Below the pieces are notes generated by a model that was given only the letters and a program-made list of their open reading frames with translations, made no database searches and had not been told where the DNA came from. A program made the translations under genes and the position numbers. Below, in pieces: positions 41,621 through 49,247 of a DNA stretch of 49,247 nucleotides. Source of the DNA: Candidatus Poribacteria bacterium. GTDB lineage: Bacteria > Poribacteria > WGA-4E > WGA-3G. Numbering within the stretch: the first letter of the stretch is position 1; each line of letters starts with the position of its first letter. The stretch lies in NCBI GenBank assembly GCA_022823085.1, contig JAJDXV010000123.1, positions 1-49,247 of the forward strand, in the 5' to 3' direction.

Positions 41621-41858
41621 TACGTTCCTTCCAAATTTCTTCGTGGGTATAAAACTTTAATTCCCCAGATTTTTTGCGTTTAAGAATGTCCTCCATATCT
41701 TCACAAAGCGGAGATTCTTTATCAAGATAAAAAGTTTCGGGATCCTGTGTCGTAAACGCTGCCAATTCTTCACGAACTATTTTACGAATAATGCTTTCTA
41801 AATCCTGAACACTTAGCGTAACCTTAGTTTCTTGTGTTGTTGTTACATTGTCACTCAT
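41604..41858 (-). CDS. Small uncharacterised protein between sufU and the Rieske gene
   Basis: An 84-residue acidic/basic alternating helical protein: VQDLESIIRKIVREELAAF, then SPLCEDMEDILKRKKSGELK and YTHEEIWKERNARIL. It has no known motif to me; the last part resembles antitoxin-like or adaptor helices. It overlaps the Rieske gene by 17 bases and lies 17 bp from sufU, so it belongs to the operon. Confidence 0.6.
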   Translation of the reverse strand: MSDNVTTTQETKVTLSVQDLESIIRKIVREELAAFTTQDPETFYLDKESPLCEDMEDILKRKKSGELKFYTHEEIWKERNARIL

Positions 41859-41875
41859 TGTATTTATTGTACCTC

Positions 41876-42265
41876 CTATTCATCCTCTTCGCCAGGCCAA
41901 CAGTTGATGCCGTACGCACCGGCTTTGAGAACCTTCAGTGGCAATAACGCACACTTGATGCGAACGGGTCCCAAAGGGATACCGACCATATCCAACATGT
42001 CGTCTTTTGTGAGCTGCTTGACTTCATCAAGACTTTTGCCTGCAATCTTCTCAGTCAACATAGAGGCAGCCGCCAGACTAATCGTACAACCGTGCCCAGA
42101 GAAACGTACCTCTTTAATCTTATCGTCTTTAACAAGCAGGTCAATGCGAATCTGATCCCCACAAAGCGGATTGTCTTCCTCGTGTGAAATATCAGGGTTC
42201 GGCAAGGTCCCGTAGTTGCTCGGATTTTCGTAATGGTCAAGCAGTTCTTCTTGATATATATTCAT
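41876..42265 (-). CDS. sufU: SufU-type iron-sulfur assembly / sulfur-relay protein
   Basis: A 129-residue SufU: NPLCGDQIRID (C35, D37), GHGCTISLAAASML (C60) and RIKCALLPLKV (C105) give the zinc and sulfur-accepting residues, with the GIPLGPVR loop that distinguishes SufU from IscU. It accepts persulfide sulfur from SufS. It overlaps the sufS stop at one base. Confidence 0.95.
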   Translation of the reverse strand: MNIYQEELLDHYENPSNYGTLPNPDISHEEDNPLCGDQIRIDLLVKDDKIKEVRFSGHGCTISLAAASMLTEKIAGKSLDEVKQLTKDDMLDMVGIPLGPVRIKCALLPLKVLKAGAYGINCWPGEEDE

Positions 42266-43509
42266 TATTTTCTCCGGATCATGAGTTTTTGTGCTCTACA
42301 TAACCCTTCGTATAACCTGTCTACATCTTCAACCGTGTTGTAAAGATAAAAACTGGCACGTGCGGTGGCGATAACATCGAATCTTTTCATGAGCAGTTGT
42401 GCGCAGTGATGCCCTGCCCGGATAGCCACACCGTGCGTGTCCAGAATTCCCGCCACGTCATGCGGGTGAACACCTTCTATATTAAAGGAGATGACCCCTG
42501 CTTTTTGATGCGGTGCAGACGGTCCGTAGAGGGTAATGCCTTCGATCTCTTTTAAGCGATGATGTGCGTATTTTAAGAGTTCCTGTTCATGAACCTGAAT
42601 TGCTGCTAAGTTTGCTTGTGTGATATAGTCCACGGCGTGCCCGAGTCCGATCGCTTCAGCGATGCTGGGTGTCCCCGCCTCAAATTTCGCTGGCAGGTCC
42701 GCGTAAGTTGATACGTCGCGCGCAACCGCGCGAATCATTGAACCGCCACCCAGAAACGGCGGCATCTCCTCAAGCAGTTCCAATTTACCGTATAACACGC
42801 CGATACCGGTCGGTCCACACATCTTATGTCCTGAGAATGCAAGAAAATCACAGTCGAGTTGTTGAACATCGACGTGAAAATGTGGCACCGATTGCGCCGC
42901 ATCGACGACGACTTTCGCACCCACAGCGTGTGCCGCCTCGATAACAGACTGAATCGGGTTGATGGTACCGAGAACATTAGAGACGTGTCCCATAGCAACG
43001 AGTTTCGTTTTCTCTGTGAGGAGGTCGCGTAACTGCGTGAAATCGAGCAGCCCTTCATCCGTAATCTCAAGGAACCGGAGCACTGCACCGGTGCGTTGTG
43101 CCAGTAACTGCCAAGGCACAAGGTTGCTATGGTGTTCCATAACGGTCAGGACGATTTCATCGCCTTCCCGAATATTCGCGTTCCCCCAACTGTGAGCGAC
43201 CAGATTAATGGATTCTGTTGTGTTCCGCGTGAAGATGATTTGGCGCGTCCGCGGCGCGTTAATCAGTTGTGCCACCTTCTCGCGAGCGCGCTCATATTCC
43301 GCCGTCGCCTGTTCTGAGATTTGATAGATACCGCGATGGATATTGGAGCGATAAGTATCGTAATAGGCATCCATCGCGTCAACCACAGGACGCGCTGTCT
43401 GTGTTGAGGCGGCGTTATCAAGGAAAGCCAACGGCGGTTCTGTCGCGAAGATCGGAAAATCCTTACGGATACGTTCCACATCAAGCGGACGAAATTCTGA
43501 GGTGTGCAT
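42265..43509 (-). CDS. sufS: Cysteine desulfurase SufS
   Basis: A 414-residue pyridoxal-phosphate enzyme when started at ATG 43509 (AAGG nine bases upstream); the open frame upstream runs into GGAAG repeat DNA. Features: FLDNAASTQTARPVVDAM, MEHHSNLVPW, FSGHKMCGPTGIGVLYG with the PLP lysine, and RAGHHCAQLLMKRF with the active cysteine. It releases sulfur from cysteine to SufU. Group II desulfurase by the R-A-G-H-H-C form. Confidence 0.95.
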   Translation of the reverse strand: MHTSEFRPLDVERIRKDFPIFATEPPLAFLDNAASTQTARPVVDAMDAYYDTYRSNIHRGIYQISEQATAEYERAREKVAQLINAPRTRQIIFTRNTTESINLVAHSWGNANIREGDEIVLTVMEHHSNLVPWQLLAQRTGAVLRFLEITDEGLLDFTQLRDLLTEKTKLVAMGHVSNVLGTINPIQSVIEAAHAVGAKVVVDAAQSVPHFHVDVQQLDCDFLAFSGHKMCGPTGIGVLYGKLELLEEMPPFLGGGSMIRAVARDVSTYADLPAKFEAGTPSIAEAIGLGHAVDYITQANLAAIQVHEQELLKYAHHRLKEIEGITLYGPSAPHQKAGVISFNIEGVHPHDVAGILDTHGVAIRAGHHCAQLLMKRFDVIATARASFYLYNTVEDVDRLYEGLCRAQKLMIRRK

Positions 43510-43623
43510 ATTTGTTACCTTATACGGATGAAAAGATGAAAGAATGGAAGACGCTCGGATGGAAGAATGGGGGATCCACTCTTCCAATCTCGCGACCTTC
43601 CATCCTTGCCACTGTTCCCGCTG

Positions 43624-43965
43624 CTATCGACTCGGAAAACCGATACTGACAGCAGACGGTCCATGGTCTTCGCACGCCTGATCCGTCGGGACATCGGTTT
43701 CAGCATCGCTGGATTTCACAATCCCTTCCGACACCAGATACTGTTCCACTTCGTCGCCACTGACATCAGCGAGCATCACGTCGTCAATTTGGACGCACGG
43801 CTGATACGGCTGCCGCGTCTTCTGAACCATTTCACGATAGTTGTTTTCGTCGTTAATGATGTCTCTATCTTCATAGTCCAAACCGTATTTAGCGAAGATC
43901 GCACGGACACCATTACTCCAGCCGCAGACAGGTTTCATGTAAGCGATAATTTTCGGTTGACTCAT
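43624..43965 (-). CDS. Glutaredoxin-like protein
   Basis: A 113-residue glutaredoxin-like protein: KIIAYMKPVCGWSNGVRAIF has the CGWS active-site motif (C14), YEDRDIINDENNYREMVQ and QPYQPCVQIDDVMLADVSG match the glutathione-binding and dithiol strands, including the cis-proline. It lies in the suf operon between sufD and sufS and could carry or receive clusters. AAGGAG is 7 bases upstream of the ATG. The C-terminal 30 residues are an extra tail. Confidence 0.85.
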   Translation of the reverse strand: MSQPKIIAYMKPVCGWSNGVRAIFAKYGLDYEDRDIINDENNYREMVQKTRQPYQPCVQIDDVMLADVSGDEVEQYLVSEGIVKSSDAETDVPTDQACEDHGPSAVSIGFPSR

Positions 43966-43996
43966 TTGAGTTACTCCTTTTTTTCATAGTTAATAG

Positions 43997-44049
43997 TTGT
44001 TAGTACGGTTTTTTTCTACGAAAAAAACCTTTCAGTTTTCAGTTAAGAG
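43997..44049. repeat. Dispersed repeat with lengthened GGTTTTTTTC/GAAAAAAACC hairpin
   Basis: GGTTTTTTTC (44007-44016), TAC, GAAAAAAACC (44020-44029), then TTTCAGTTTTCAGTTAAGAGG. Same family as 10434-10492, with stem arms changed in step. Confidence 0.55.
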
Positions 44050-44090
44050 GTTTATTGTGGCAGTTGCAGTAAATCTTACAGACACAAGTT

Positions 44091-44118
44091 GTTAACTGTT
44101 AACTGTTAACTGTTAACT
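44091..44118. repeat. Four tandem copies of GTTAACT at the end of sufD
   Basis: Units at 44091, 44098, 44105 and 44112; the last unit provides the sufD stop codon (44113-44115) and its final serine codon. GTTAAC is itself palindromic. Confidence 0.9.
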
Positions 44119-45486
44119 GCGTACTCGCTCAAGTTTACGTGTAATTGATGTACTTAACTCTTCGCGCACAGATTCTAACGGGACACGTTCTATAACAGGT
44201 TGAAAAAAACCTTCAACAATTAGTTTCTCCGCTTGCGTGTAAGGCAAGCCGCGACTCATAAGATAAAAAACCTGATCGGCATCAATCTTGCCAGCAGTTG
44301 CACCGTGCGTGCAACGCACCTCATGCGCCTGAATCTCCAATCCCGGCAAAGTATCGGCATGCGCACGCTCACTCAGCAGCAGATTGTCGTTCTTCTGGTA
44401 CGCATCGGTATGGTTCGCCGACGGATAGACATAGATGTTCCCACCCCATGCCGTCTGCGACCTATCTTTGAGGACCGTACGATACATCAGATCGCTGGTG
44501 GTATGCGGTGAAATGTGTTCCTGTGCCGTGCTAACATCTAAATGTTGGCGTGCGTCCGTGAAAGCGAGTCCTAACATTTGGGCATGACTGCCGGCACCTT
44601 CCAAGATAGAGGCTTGGTTCATCTTGTTGAGCCTACCCCCGAATGCAGCACTCACCCAGCAGAGCTGCGCGTCTCTGGCGATCATCGCGCGGTGTGATGC
44701 GAAATTCCAGACTGTCCGATTCCAACGTTGCACCTGAACGTAGGTCACGTTCGCGTTCTGTCCTGCGAAAATTTCGACCGCACCGTTATGTAAACCGCTC
44801 GCATCCGGTGTGGTAGAGGCGTTGTCCTCCAAGACCGAAACTTGACTCCCCTCTTCAGCGATGATAAGCGTATGCGACAAGTCCGCTTGATCGGCTCTCG
44901 ACATTTTGATATAGACCCGGAGCGGCACTTCAACACTTACGCCTTTCGGGACGTGCAGTAGATAGCCACCCTGCCAGAATGCACCGTGAAGCGCGTCAAA
45001 CTTATTATATTGTGCAATATTTCCGCTCTTTAGTGCTGTCTCTAACGTCACCGCCTTACTCATGAAGTAGTCACGAAGCAGTTCCGGTTGTTCCTGCAGT
45101 GCCGTCTGGAGACTCGCAAAGTAGACCCCTTTTTTCTTTAGTTCTTCACGCTTGGAGATGTGTTGGAGTTGTCCATCAACCTGTACAAGGACACCGGATG
45201 CCGCTTCAGTGCTGTCGTCTACAGCTTCGGCGGACGGACCGCCGTTTGTTGGCAGACTCGGGGCATATTTTTCGACATCAAGACCCCGAAGATAGCGTCG
45301 TGTACGTCGCCAATAGTCCTGCGTACGCATATCGACAGTCCGCCGCCAGACATCATCTTCCGTCGTATGGGGCATCGGTAAAGACTCGTAAAGTGCGTAA
45401 GCCTCTAACCGTTTCTCACGCATCCACTGTGGCTCAGTCGCTGCTATTTTTTGAAGAAATTCTTTTGAAAAATGACCTTTTTTCAA
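44113..45486 (-). CDS. sufD: SufD, Fe-S assembly scaffold subunit
   Basis: A 457-residue SufB/SufD-family protein, partner of SufB and SufC. Family stretches: WMREKRLEAYALYESLP, ADQADLSHTLIIAEEGSQVS, GQNANVTYVQVQRWN, SHAQMLGLAFTDARQHLDVS and CTHGATAGKIDADQVFYLMSRG. The TTG at 45486, preceded by AAGGA with about 10-base spacing, is the preferred start; a GTG at 45534 would place the N-terminus inside an inverted-repeat element. Stop codon is in a tandem repeat. It precedes the glutaredoxin gene. Confidence 0.9.
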   Translation of the reverse strand: MKKGHFSKEFLQKIAATEPQWMREKRLEAYALYESLPMPHTTEDDVWRRTVDMRTQDYWRRTRRYLRGLDVEKYAPSLPTNGGPSAEAVDDSTEAASGVLVQVDGQLQHISKREELKKKGVYFASLQTALQEQPELLRDYFMSKAVTLETALKSGNIAQYNKFDALHGAFWQGGYLLHVPKGVSVEVPLRVYIKMSRADQADLSHTLIIAEEGSQVSVLEDNASTTPDASGLHNGAVEIFAGQNANVTYVQVQRWNRTVWNFASHRAMIARDAQLCWVSAAFGGRLNKMNQASILEGAGSHAQMLGLAFTDARQHLDVSTAQEHISPHTTSDLMYRTVLKDRSQTAWGGNIYVYPSANHTDAYQKNDNLLLSERAHADTLPGLEIQAHEVRCTHGATAGKIDADQVFYLMSRGLPYTQAEKLIVEGFFQPVIERVPLESVREELSTSITRKLERVRS

Positions 45487-45500
45487 TTTTTTTGATCCTT

Positions 45501-45683
45501 TTTTTAAATAATTGGCTTCTGGACCTCGTTCCACTTCGTTTCACGAGGGGTTCCGATGAGTTCCAACCGCTCCTGAGTTATGAAATGTTTGAAAACCTGA
45601 CTTCTCCAGGACCGCGTTGAAACTGACCAGAAACCTGCCTGAAATGTAATGGGAGGCAGCCCAGGTGTCCAATTATTTAAAAA
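45501..45683. repeat. 183-bp element with perfect 15-bp inverted ends between sufB and sufD
   Basis: TTTTTAAATAATTGG (45501-45515) and CCAATTATTTAAAAA (45669-45683). The interior (about 150 bp) has no open frame and contains CCTG…CCAGG pairs. It directly abuts the sufD ribosome-binding site and ends 3 bp from the sufB stop. Not seen elsewhere in the window. Confidence 0.6.
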
Positions 45684-45685
45684 TT

Positions 45686-47104
45686 TTAACCGATTGAACC
45701 TTCCATCTGAAGTTGGATGAGACGGTTCATTTCCACAGCATATTCCATCGGTAGTTCCTTAACGAGCGGTTCAATGAATCCGTTGACAATCATCGTGGAG
45801 GCTTCCTCCTCCGAAAGACCGCGGCTCATCAGGTAGAAGAGTTGTTCCTCACCTATTTTGCTGACACGTGCCTCGTGTTCGATGTTCGTATCGTTCTCGC
45901 TAATCTCAATAACCGGATAGGTGTCCGAACGTGAGTCCTTATCAAGGATCAGCGCATCACAGACGACGTGCGATTTACAGCCTTTCGCACCTTTCGCGAC
46001 ATCCACCCATCCGCGATAACTCGACCTACCGCCATCTTTGCTGATGCTCTTAGAGGTTATCTGCGAAGTCGTGTTCGGAGCGCAGTGATAGACTTTCGCA
46101 CCCGCGTCTTGGTGCTGCCCCTTGCTCGCGAATGCGATTGAGAGGATTTCACCGCGCGCACCCGGTTCCATCATATAGACGCTCGGATACTTCATCGTCA
46201 ACTTACTACCGAGATTGCCATCGACCCATTCCATCTGCGCATCTTCATAAGCGAAGGCACGCTTTGTAACCAGATTATAGACGTTCCCCGCCCAATTCTG
46301 GATGGTCGTATAACGGACGCGTGAACCTTTCATACAAACAATCTCAACAACCGCACTGTGCAAGGATTCACTGCTGAATGTTGGCGCTGTGCAGCCTTCA
46401 ACGTAATGTACCTGTGAACCTTCGTCAGCGATGATGAGTGTGCGCTCAAACTGCCCCATATTTTCGCTATTGATACGGAAATAGGCTTGCAGGGGGTACT
46501 CAACCTTCACACCCGGCGGCACATAAACGAAACTGCCACCACTCCAGACAGCACTATTGAGGGCTGCAAACTGGTTATCCGCAGACGGGATAATCGTCCC
46601 GAAGTATTTCTTCACCAGATCCGGGTACTCTTTGATAGCCGTATCGGTATCAAGGAACACAACACCGATTTTATCCAATTCTTCGACAATGTTATGGTAA
46701 ACGACTTCCGAGTCGTACTGCGCACCGACACCGGCGAGGAACTTCCGTTCGGCTTCAGGGATACCGAGCCGGTCAAACGTCTTTTTGATGTCGTCCGGGA
46801 CATCGTCCCAGCTCCGTTCACTCCGATCGGAGGCTTTGACATAATAATAGATGTCATCAAAATCGAGTTGTGTTAGGTCGCCACCCCATTTCGTCATCGG
46901 TTTCTGCTTGAAAATCTTGTACGCCTCAAGCCGGTACTGACGCATCCAATCGGGTTCGCCTTTGATGTCGCACATCTGGTTGATGACTTCCTCGTCCAAC
47001 CCCTTGCGCGACTTGAACGTCGGTTTAATATCGTCATGGAACCCGTACTGGTAATCTGTACTAATTCCGAGTTCTTCTACCGTGTTCTTTTCAGTATTAG
47101 CCAT
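45686..47104 (-). CDS. sufB: SufB, Fe-S assembly scaffold subunit
   Basis: A 472-residue SufB. Family stretches: SVSEV-like opening [80 protein letters not shown] and [20 protein letters not shown]. It forms the SufBC2D complex that builds Fe-S clusters. ATG 47104 has AAGGAGG 9 bases upstream inside the sufC end and starts one base after the sufC stop. Confidence 0.97.
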   Translation of the reverse strand: MANTEKNTVEELGISTDYQYGFHDDIKPTFKSRKGLDEEVINQMCDIKGEPDWMRQYRLEAYKIFKQKPMTKWGGDLTQLDFDDIYYYVKASDRSERSWDDVPDDIKKTFDRLGIPEAERKFLAGVGAQYDSEVVYHNIVEELDKIGVVFLDTDTAIKEYPDLVKKYFGTIIPSADNQFAALNSAVWSGGSFVYVPPGVKVEYPLQAYFRINSENMGQFERTLIIADEGSQVHYVEGCTAPTFSSESLHSAVVEIVCMKGSRVRYTTIQNWAGNVYNLVTKRAFAYEDAQMEWVDGNLGSKLTMKYPSVYMMEPGARGEILSIAFASKGQHQDAGAKVYHCAPNTTSQITSKSISKDGGRSSYRGWVDVAKGAKGCKSHVVCDALILDKDSRSDTYPVIEISENDTNIEHEARVSKIGEEQLFYLMSRGLSEEEASTMIVNGFIEPLVKELPMEYAVEMNRLIQLQMEGSIG

Positions 47105-47105
47105 T

Positions 47106-47894
47106 TTATTCCGCCTCCTTGACATCGTGTTTTTCTCTAATCGGATCGTAGCCTTCTGCCTCTAACATCTCTGCGAGTTCCCATCCACCGGATTCAACGA
47201 TCCTACCATCAAGCAGGATGTGTATGAATTGCGGACGAATATATTCTAACAAGCGTGGATAGTGCGTGATAATCAGCACACCTAACTCTGGGCCGACCAA
47301 CCGGCTGACGCTATCACCGACGATTCGGACAGCGTCGATATCGAGTCCGGAATCGGTCTCATCAAGGATAGCGATCTTCGGTTCAAGCATTGTGAGTTGC
47401 AGGATTTCAGCACGCTTCTTCTCACCGCCAGAGAACCCGTCATTGAGGTATCGTCTTGCAAAAGAATCGTCAACGCCGAGTTGTTGCATCTTCTCGCGAA
47501 GTTCACGCCGGAATTCGCGCATCGGGATCAGTCTGTCTTTCTCGGAACCGTTCGTCTCTTTACCGCGAACTGCGCTGACAGCAAGCCGTAGGAAATTCGC
47601 CAAACTGACACCCGGGATCGCCGTCGGATACTGGAAAGCAAGGAAAAGTCCGAGTTTCGCACGTTCGTTGGGCTCCAATTCCAACACATCAACACCGTCG
47701 AAAATCACCTCACCCGAATCCACCTCGTAGAGCGGATGCCCCATCAAACCGTTCGCAAGCGTGCTCTTACCAGACCCGTTTGGGCCCATAAGCGCGTGAA
47801 TTTCGCCCTGTTCGACACTTAAATTTAATCCTTTGATAATCGGTTTCCCTTGCACACTGATGTGCAAGTCTTTAATTGTCAACTCGTTGCTCAT
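47106..47894 (-). CDS. sufC: SufC, ATPase of the Fe-S assembly complex
   Basis: A 262-residue ABC-type ATPase. Walker A is [17 protein letters not shown], the signature is [13 protein letters not shown], and Walker B is [18 protein letters not shown]. The EALxxP-type Q-loop is [11 protein letters not shown]. SufC is a soluble ABC ATPase that drives cluster assembly on SufB/SufD. AAGGAG lies 14 bases upstream, rather far. It follows moaA by 80 bp. Confidence 0.97.
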   Translation of the reverse strand: MSNELTIKDLHISVQGKPIIKGLNLSVEQGEIHALMGPNGSGKSTLANGLMGHPLYEVDSGEVIFDGVDVLELEPNERAKLGLFLAFQYPTAIPGVSLANFLRLAVSAVRGKETNGSEKDRLIPMREFRRELREKMQQLGVDDSFARRYLNDGFSGGEKKRAEILQLTMLEPKIAILDETDSGLDIDAVRIVGDSVSRLVGPELGVLIITHYPRLLEYIRPQFIHILLDGRIVESGGWELAEMLEAEGYDPIREKHDVKEAE

Positions 47895-47974
47895 TTGTTA
47901 ACTTCGGACTCCTTATTTATGGTAAATTTAGAACGTTTTTAGTGCTTTGCTATTTGCGAACGCATTCTTAGTGT

Positions 47975-48970
47975 TTATCCACCGATTCTGGACATGTTTC
48001 GCTCCGGTTTAACGAAATCTGCGGCATTAATTTTGTGTCCCGCCGCTTTCTGTTCAACCGCATCGAGAATCAACGCTTCGATCGTTTCATCTGGCACGCC
48101 TTCACGTAACGGTGTGAGCAGATCCGTCTCTGTTAATGAAAAAAGGCAGGTACGGAACTTCCCATCCGCAGTCAGGCGGACGCGATTGCAGTTTTCACAG
48201 AACGGTTCACTCACAGACGGAATGATGCCGACCTCATTGCCATTGTCTGAGAATTGATACCGTTTCGCTGTGTCACTTTTCGCTTCACCGTTCAGTGTAA
48301 TCGGTGTCAGTGGATAGAGCACATCGATTTTTTCGATAATCTCTTTTCCCGGAATGTACATGTTGCGTCCCCAGACATCATCGGCATCCAGTGGCATAAA
48401 TTCGATGAACCGGAGTTGATAGTTATTTTTCCGGGCGAAGGTCGCCAGATCCACGATTTCATCGTCCGTGAAACCCCGCATTGCGACAGCGTTGACTTTA
48501 ATCGGATTAAAACCGCATGCCTGCGCCGTTTTCAAACCTTCGAGCACACGTGAGAGTACCTTCCGACGGGTCATCTGCTCGAACTTCTCTTCGTTAAGCG
48601 TATCCAAACTCACATTAATCCGGCGAAGTCCAGCATCGTAGAGTGCCTGCGCTTGCTTAACCAGACCGATACCGTTGGTTGTCAAACTAATATCTTTGAG
48701 TTCTTCTAACTGCCGCAATTGCGCTATAAGCGTCGGGACACCCGGACGGACAAGCGGTTCGCCACCGGTAATACGGACTTTGCTAACACCCAACCCAACG
48801 AAAATACGCGCCAGATGCAGAATCTCGTCAAAAGTCATGAGCGAAGAATCTGGCATGAAGGTCATATCTTCCGGCATACAATAAATGCAGCGAAAGTTAC
48901 ACACATCCGTAACCGAGATTCTAAGATTCGTATGGATCCGCCCGAAGCGGTCAAGCATCTGTCGTTTCAT
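47975..48970 (-). CDS. moaA: GTP 3',8-cyclase MoaA (molybdenum cofactor synthesis)
   Basis: A 331-residue radical SAM enzyme that starts molybdopterin synthesis. VTDVCNFRCIYCMPED carries the CxxxCxxC cluster (C24, C28, C31), GGEPLVRPGV is the SAM-binding GGE, the C-terminal cluster lies in EPFCENCNRVRL…FRTCLF, and the protein ends in the conserved G-G that enters the active site. It needs two [4Fe-4S] clusters, which fits its place ahead of the suf genes. A sigma-70-like promoter lies at 49009-49037. No moaC, moaD or moaE is in the window. Confidence 0.96.
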   Translation of the reverse strand: MKRQMLDRFGRIHTNLRISVTDVCNFRCIYCMPEDMTFMPDSSLMTFDEILHLARIFVGLGVSKVRITGGEPLVRPGVPTLIAQLRQLEELKDISLTTNGIGLVKQAQALYDAGLRRINVSLDTLNEEKFEQMTRRKVLSRVLEGLKTAQACGFNPIKVNAVAMRGFTDDEIVDLATFARKNNYQLRFIEFMPLDADDVWGRNMYIPGKEIIEKIDVLYPLTPITLNGEAKSDTAKRYQFSDNGNEVGIIPSVSEPFCENCNRVRLTADGKFRTCLFSLTETDLLTPLREGVPDETIEALILDAVEQKAAGHKINAADFVKPERNMSRIGG

Positions 48971-49008
48971 TTTTTATTTTTAATTCAAATTACCTCAAAT
49001 TTATTAAT

Positions 49009-49037
49009 AGTATATCATATCCTTATGCTTTTTGCAA
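49009..49037 (-). promoter_or_regulatory. Sigma-70-like promoter of the moaA–suf operon
   Basis: On the minus strand, TTGCAA (49037-49032), a 17-base spacer and TATACT (49014-49009), about 40 bases before the moaA ATG in an A/T-rich stretch. Confidence 0.65.
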
Positions 49038-49107
49038 GTTTTTTTATAGTAAATGCTATAAAAAATATTTTGGCGAGATAGACAGAATTTTAACCACACG
49101 CCGCACA

Positions 49108-49247
49108 CAGGGCCATTCAATTGTACCTATTCACTTTATATATATGGATACGTCTTCCTCTGTAGGAGCGAGCTGCGCTCGCGATCTTTCCTAAGAACGG
49201 GCACATATGTAAAGCAAAACCATGATCCAAATCGTACAATTGAATAC
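49108..49247. repeat. MITE, second copy of the 21548-21692 element, cut by the window edge
   Basis: Starts CAGGGCCATTCAATTGTAC (49108-49126) and is inverted relative to the 21-kb copy; 130 of 131 positions between the inner ends match. The last few bases and the right target duplication lie outside the window. Confidence 0.9.

Noticed and set aside
42265..43587. SufS with 26 extra N-terminal residues
   Set aside because: The extension is encoded by GGAAG repeat DNA, and the normal desulfurase start follows at ATG 43509.
44091..44118. GTTAACT repeats as a CRISPR or origin element
   Set aside because: Seven-base contiguous units without spacers; no dnaA box cluster or replication gene nearby.

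Overview
The window looks like part of a bacterial chromosome of moderate GC content, with long Gram-negative-type cell-envelope genes: a TonB-dependent receptor, a lipoprotein, a polyprenyl-phosphate sugar transferase, and a secreted protein with a C-terminal sorting-like domain. Three things resemble what I know of Candidatus Poribacteria and similar uncultivated sponge-associated or free-living lineages: several Gfo/Idh/MocA oxidoreductases, small sugar-metabolism enzymes, and very many short palindromic mobile repeats. This assignment is inference from gene content and style only. I saw no rRNA, tRNA or CRISPR array.

Layout. At 1-149 is the 3' end of an IS200/IS605-type TnpB element. From 252 to 6390 (minus strand) lie two Gfo/Idh/MocA genes flanking a glycine/sarcosine/betaine-reductase-type protein B gene that is read through an in-frame UGA (probable selenocysteine with a SECIS-like hairpin), then a GT39-like membrane glycosyltransferase and a von Willebrand A protein. 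From 6660 to 11367 (plus strand) a promoter and a Nudix remnant lead into an L-rhamnose-mutarotase-like gene, followed by a coiled-coil protein, a sugar isomerase-like TIM barrel, an orphan antitoxin with a broken toxin, a zinc alcohol dehydrogenase and a methyltransferase. From 11380 to 21727 (minus) is a type I restriction-modification operon, hsdM-hsdS-[trypsin-like protease, possible 39-residue ORF, DUF4062/HATPase protein]-hsdR-metallopeptidase, with a near-consensus promoter that a MITE has separated from hsdM. From 21909 to 29105 lie a TonB receptor coupled to a PfkB sugar kinase, a Gfo/Idh/MocA gene, an epimerase and an alpha/beta hydrolase. From 29106 to 40077 is a repeat-rich zone with paralogous small membrane proteins, a solute-binding lipoprotein, an exopolysaccharide sugar transferase, a fourth Gfo/Idh/MocA gene, a DUF4268 protein, a large secreted zinc metallopeptidase-like protein and a Uma2 protein. 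From 40144 to 49037 (minus) is a moaA-sufCBD-grx-sufS-sufU-Rieske-sufT iron-sulfur assembly operon, followed by DUF971 and rhodanese genes.

How the genes work together. The sugar genes (oxidoreductases, mutarotase, isomerase-like barrel, kinase, receptor, hydrolase, epimerase) fit uptake and oxidation of polysaccharide-derived sugars, but no complete pathway is visible. The suf genes form a full SufBCD scaffold plus the SufS/SufU sulfur donor pair, and MoaA at the head of the operon is itself an Fe-S client. The hsd locus is a complete restriction system carrying extra cargo that may be additional defence.

Most unusual are the recoded UGA and the repeats. I can distinguish at least six short repeat families. 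Several have clear terminal inverted repeats and target duplications, one 46-bp module has matched filled and empty sites, and repeat tips repeatedly carry the stop codons of neighbouring genes.
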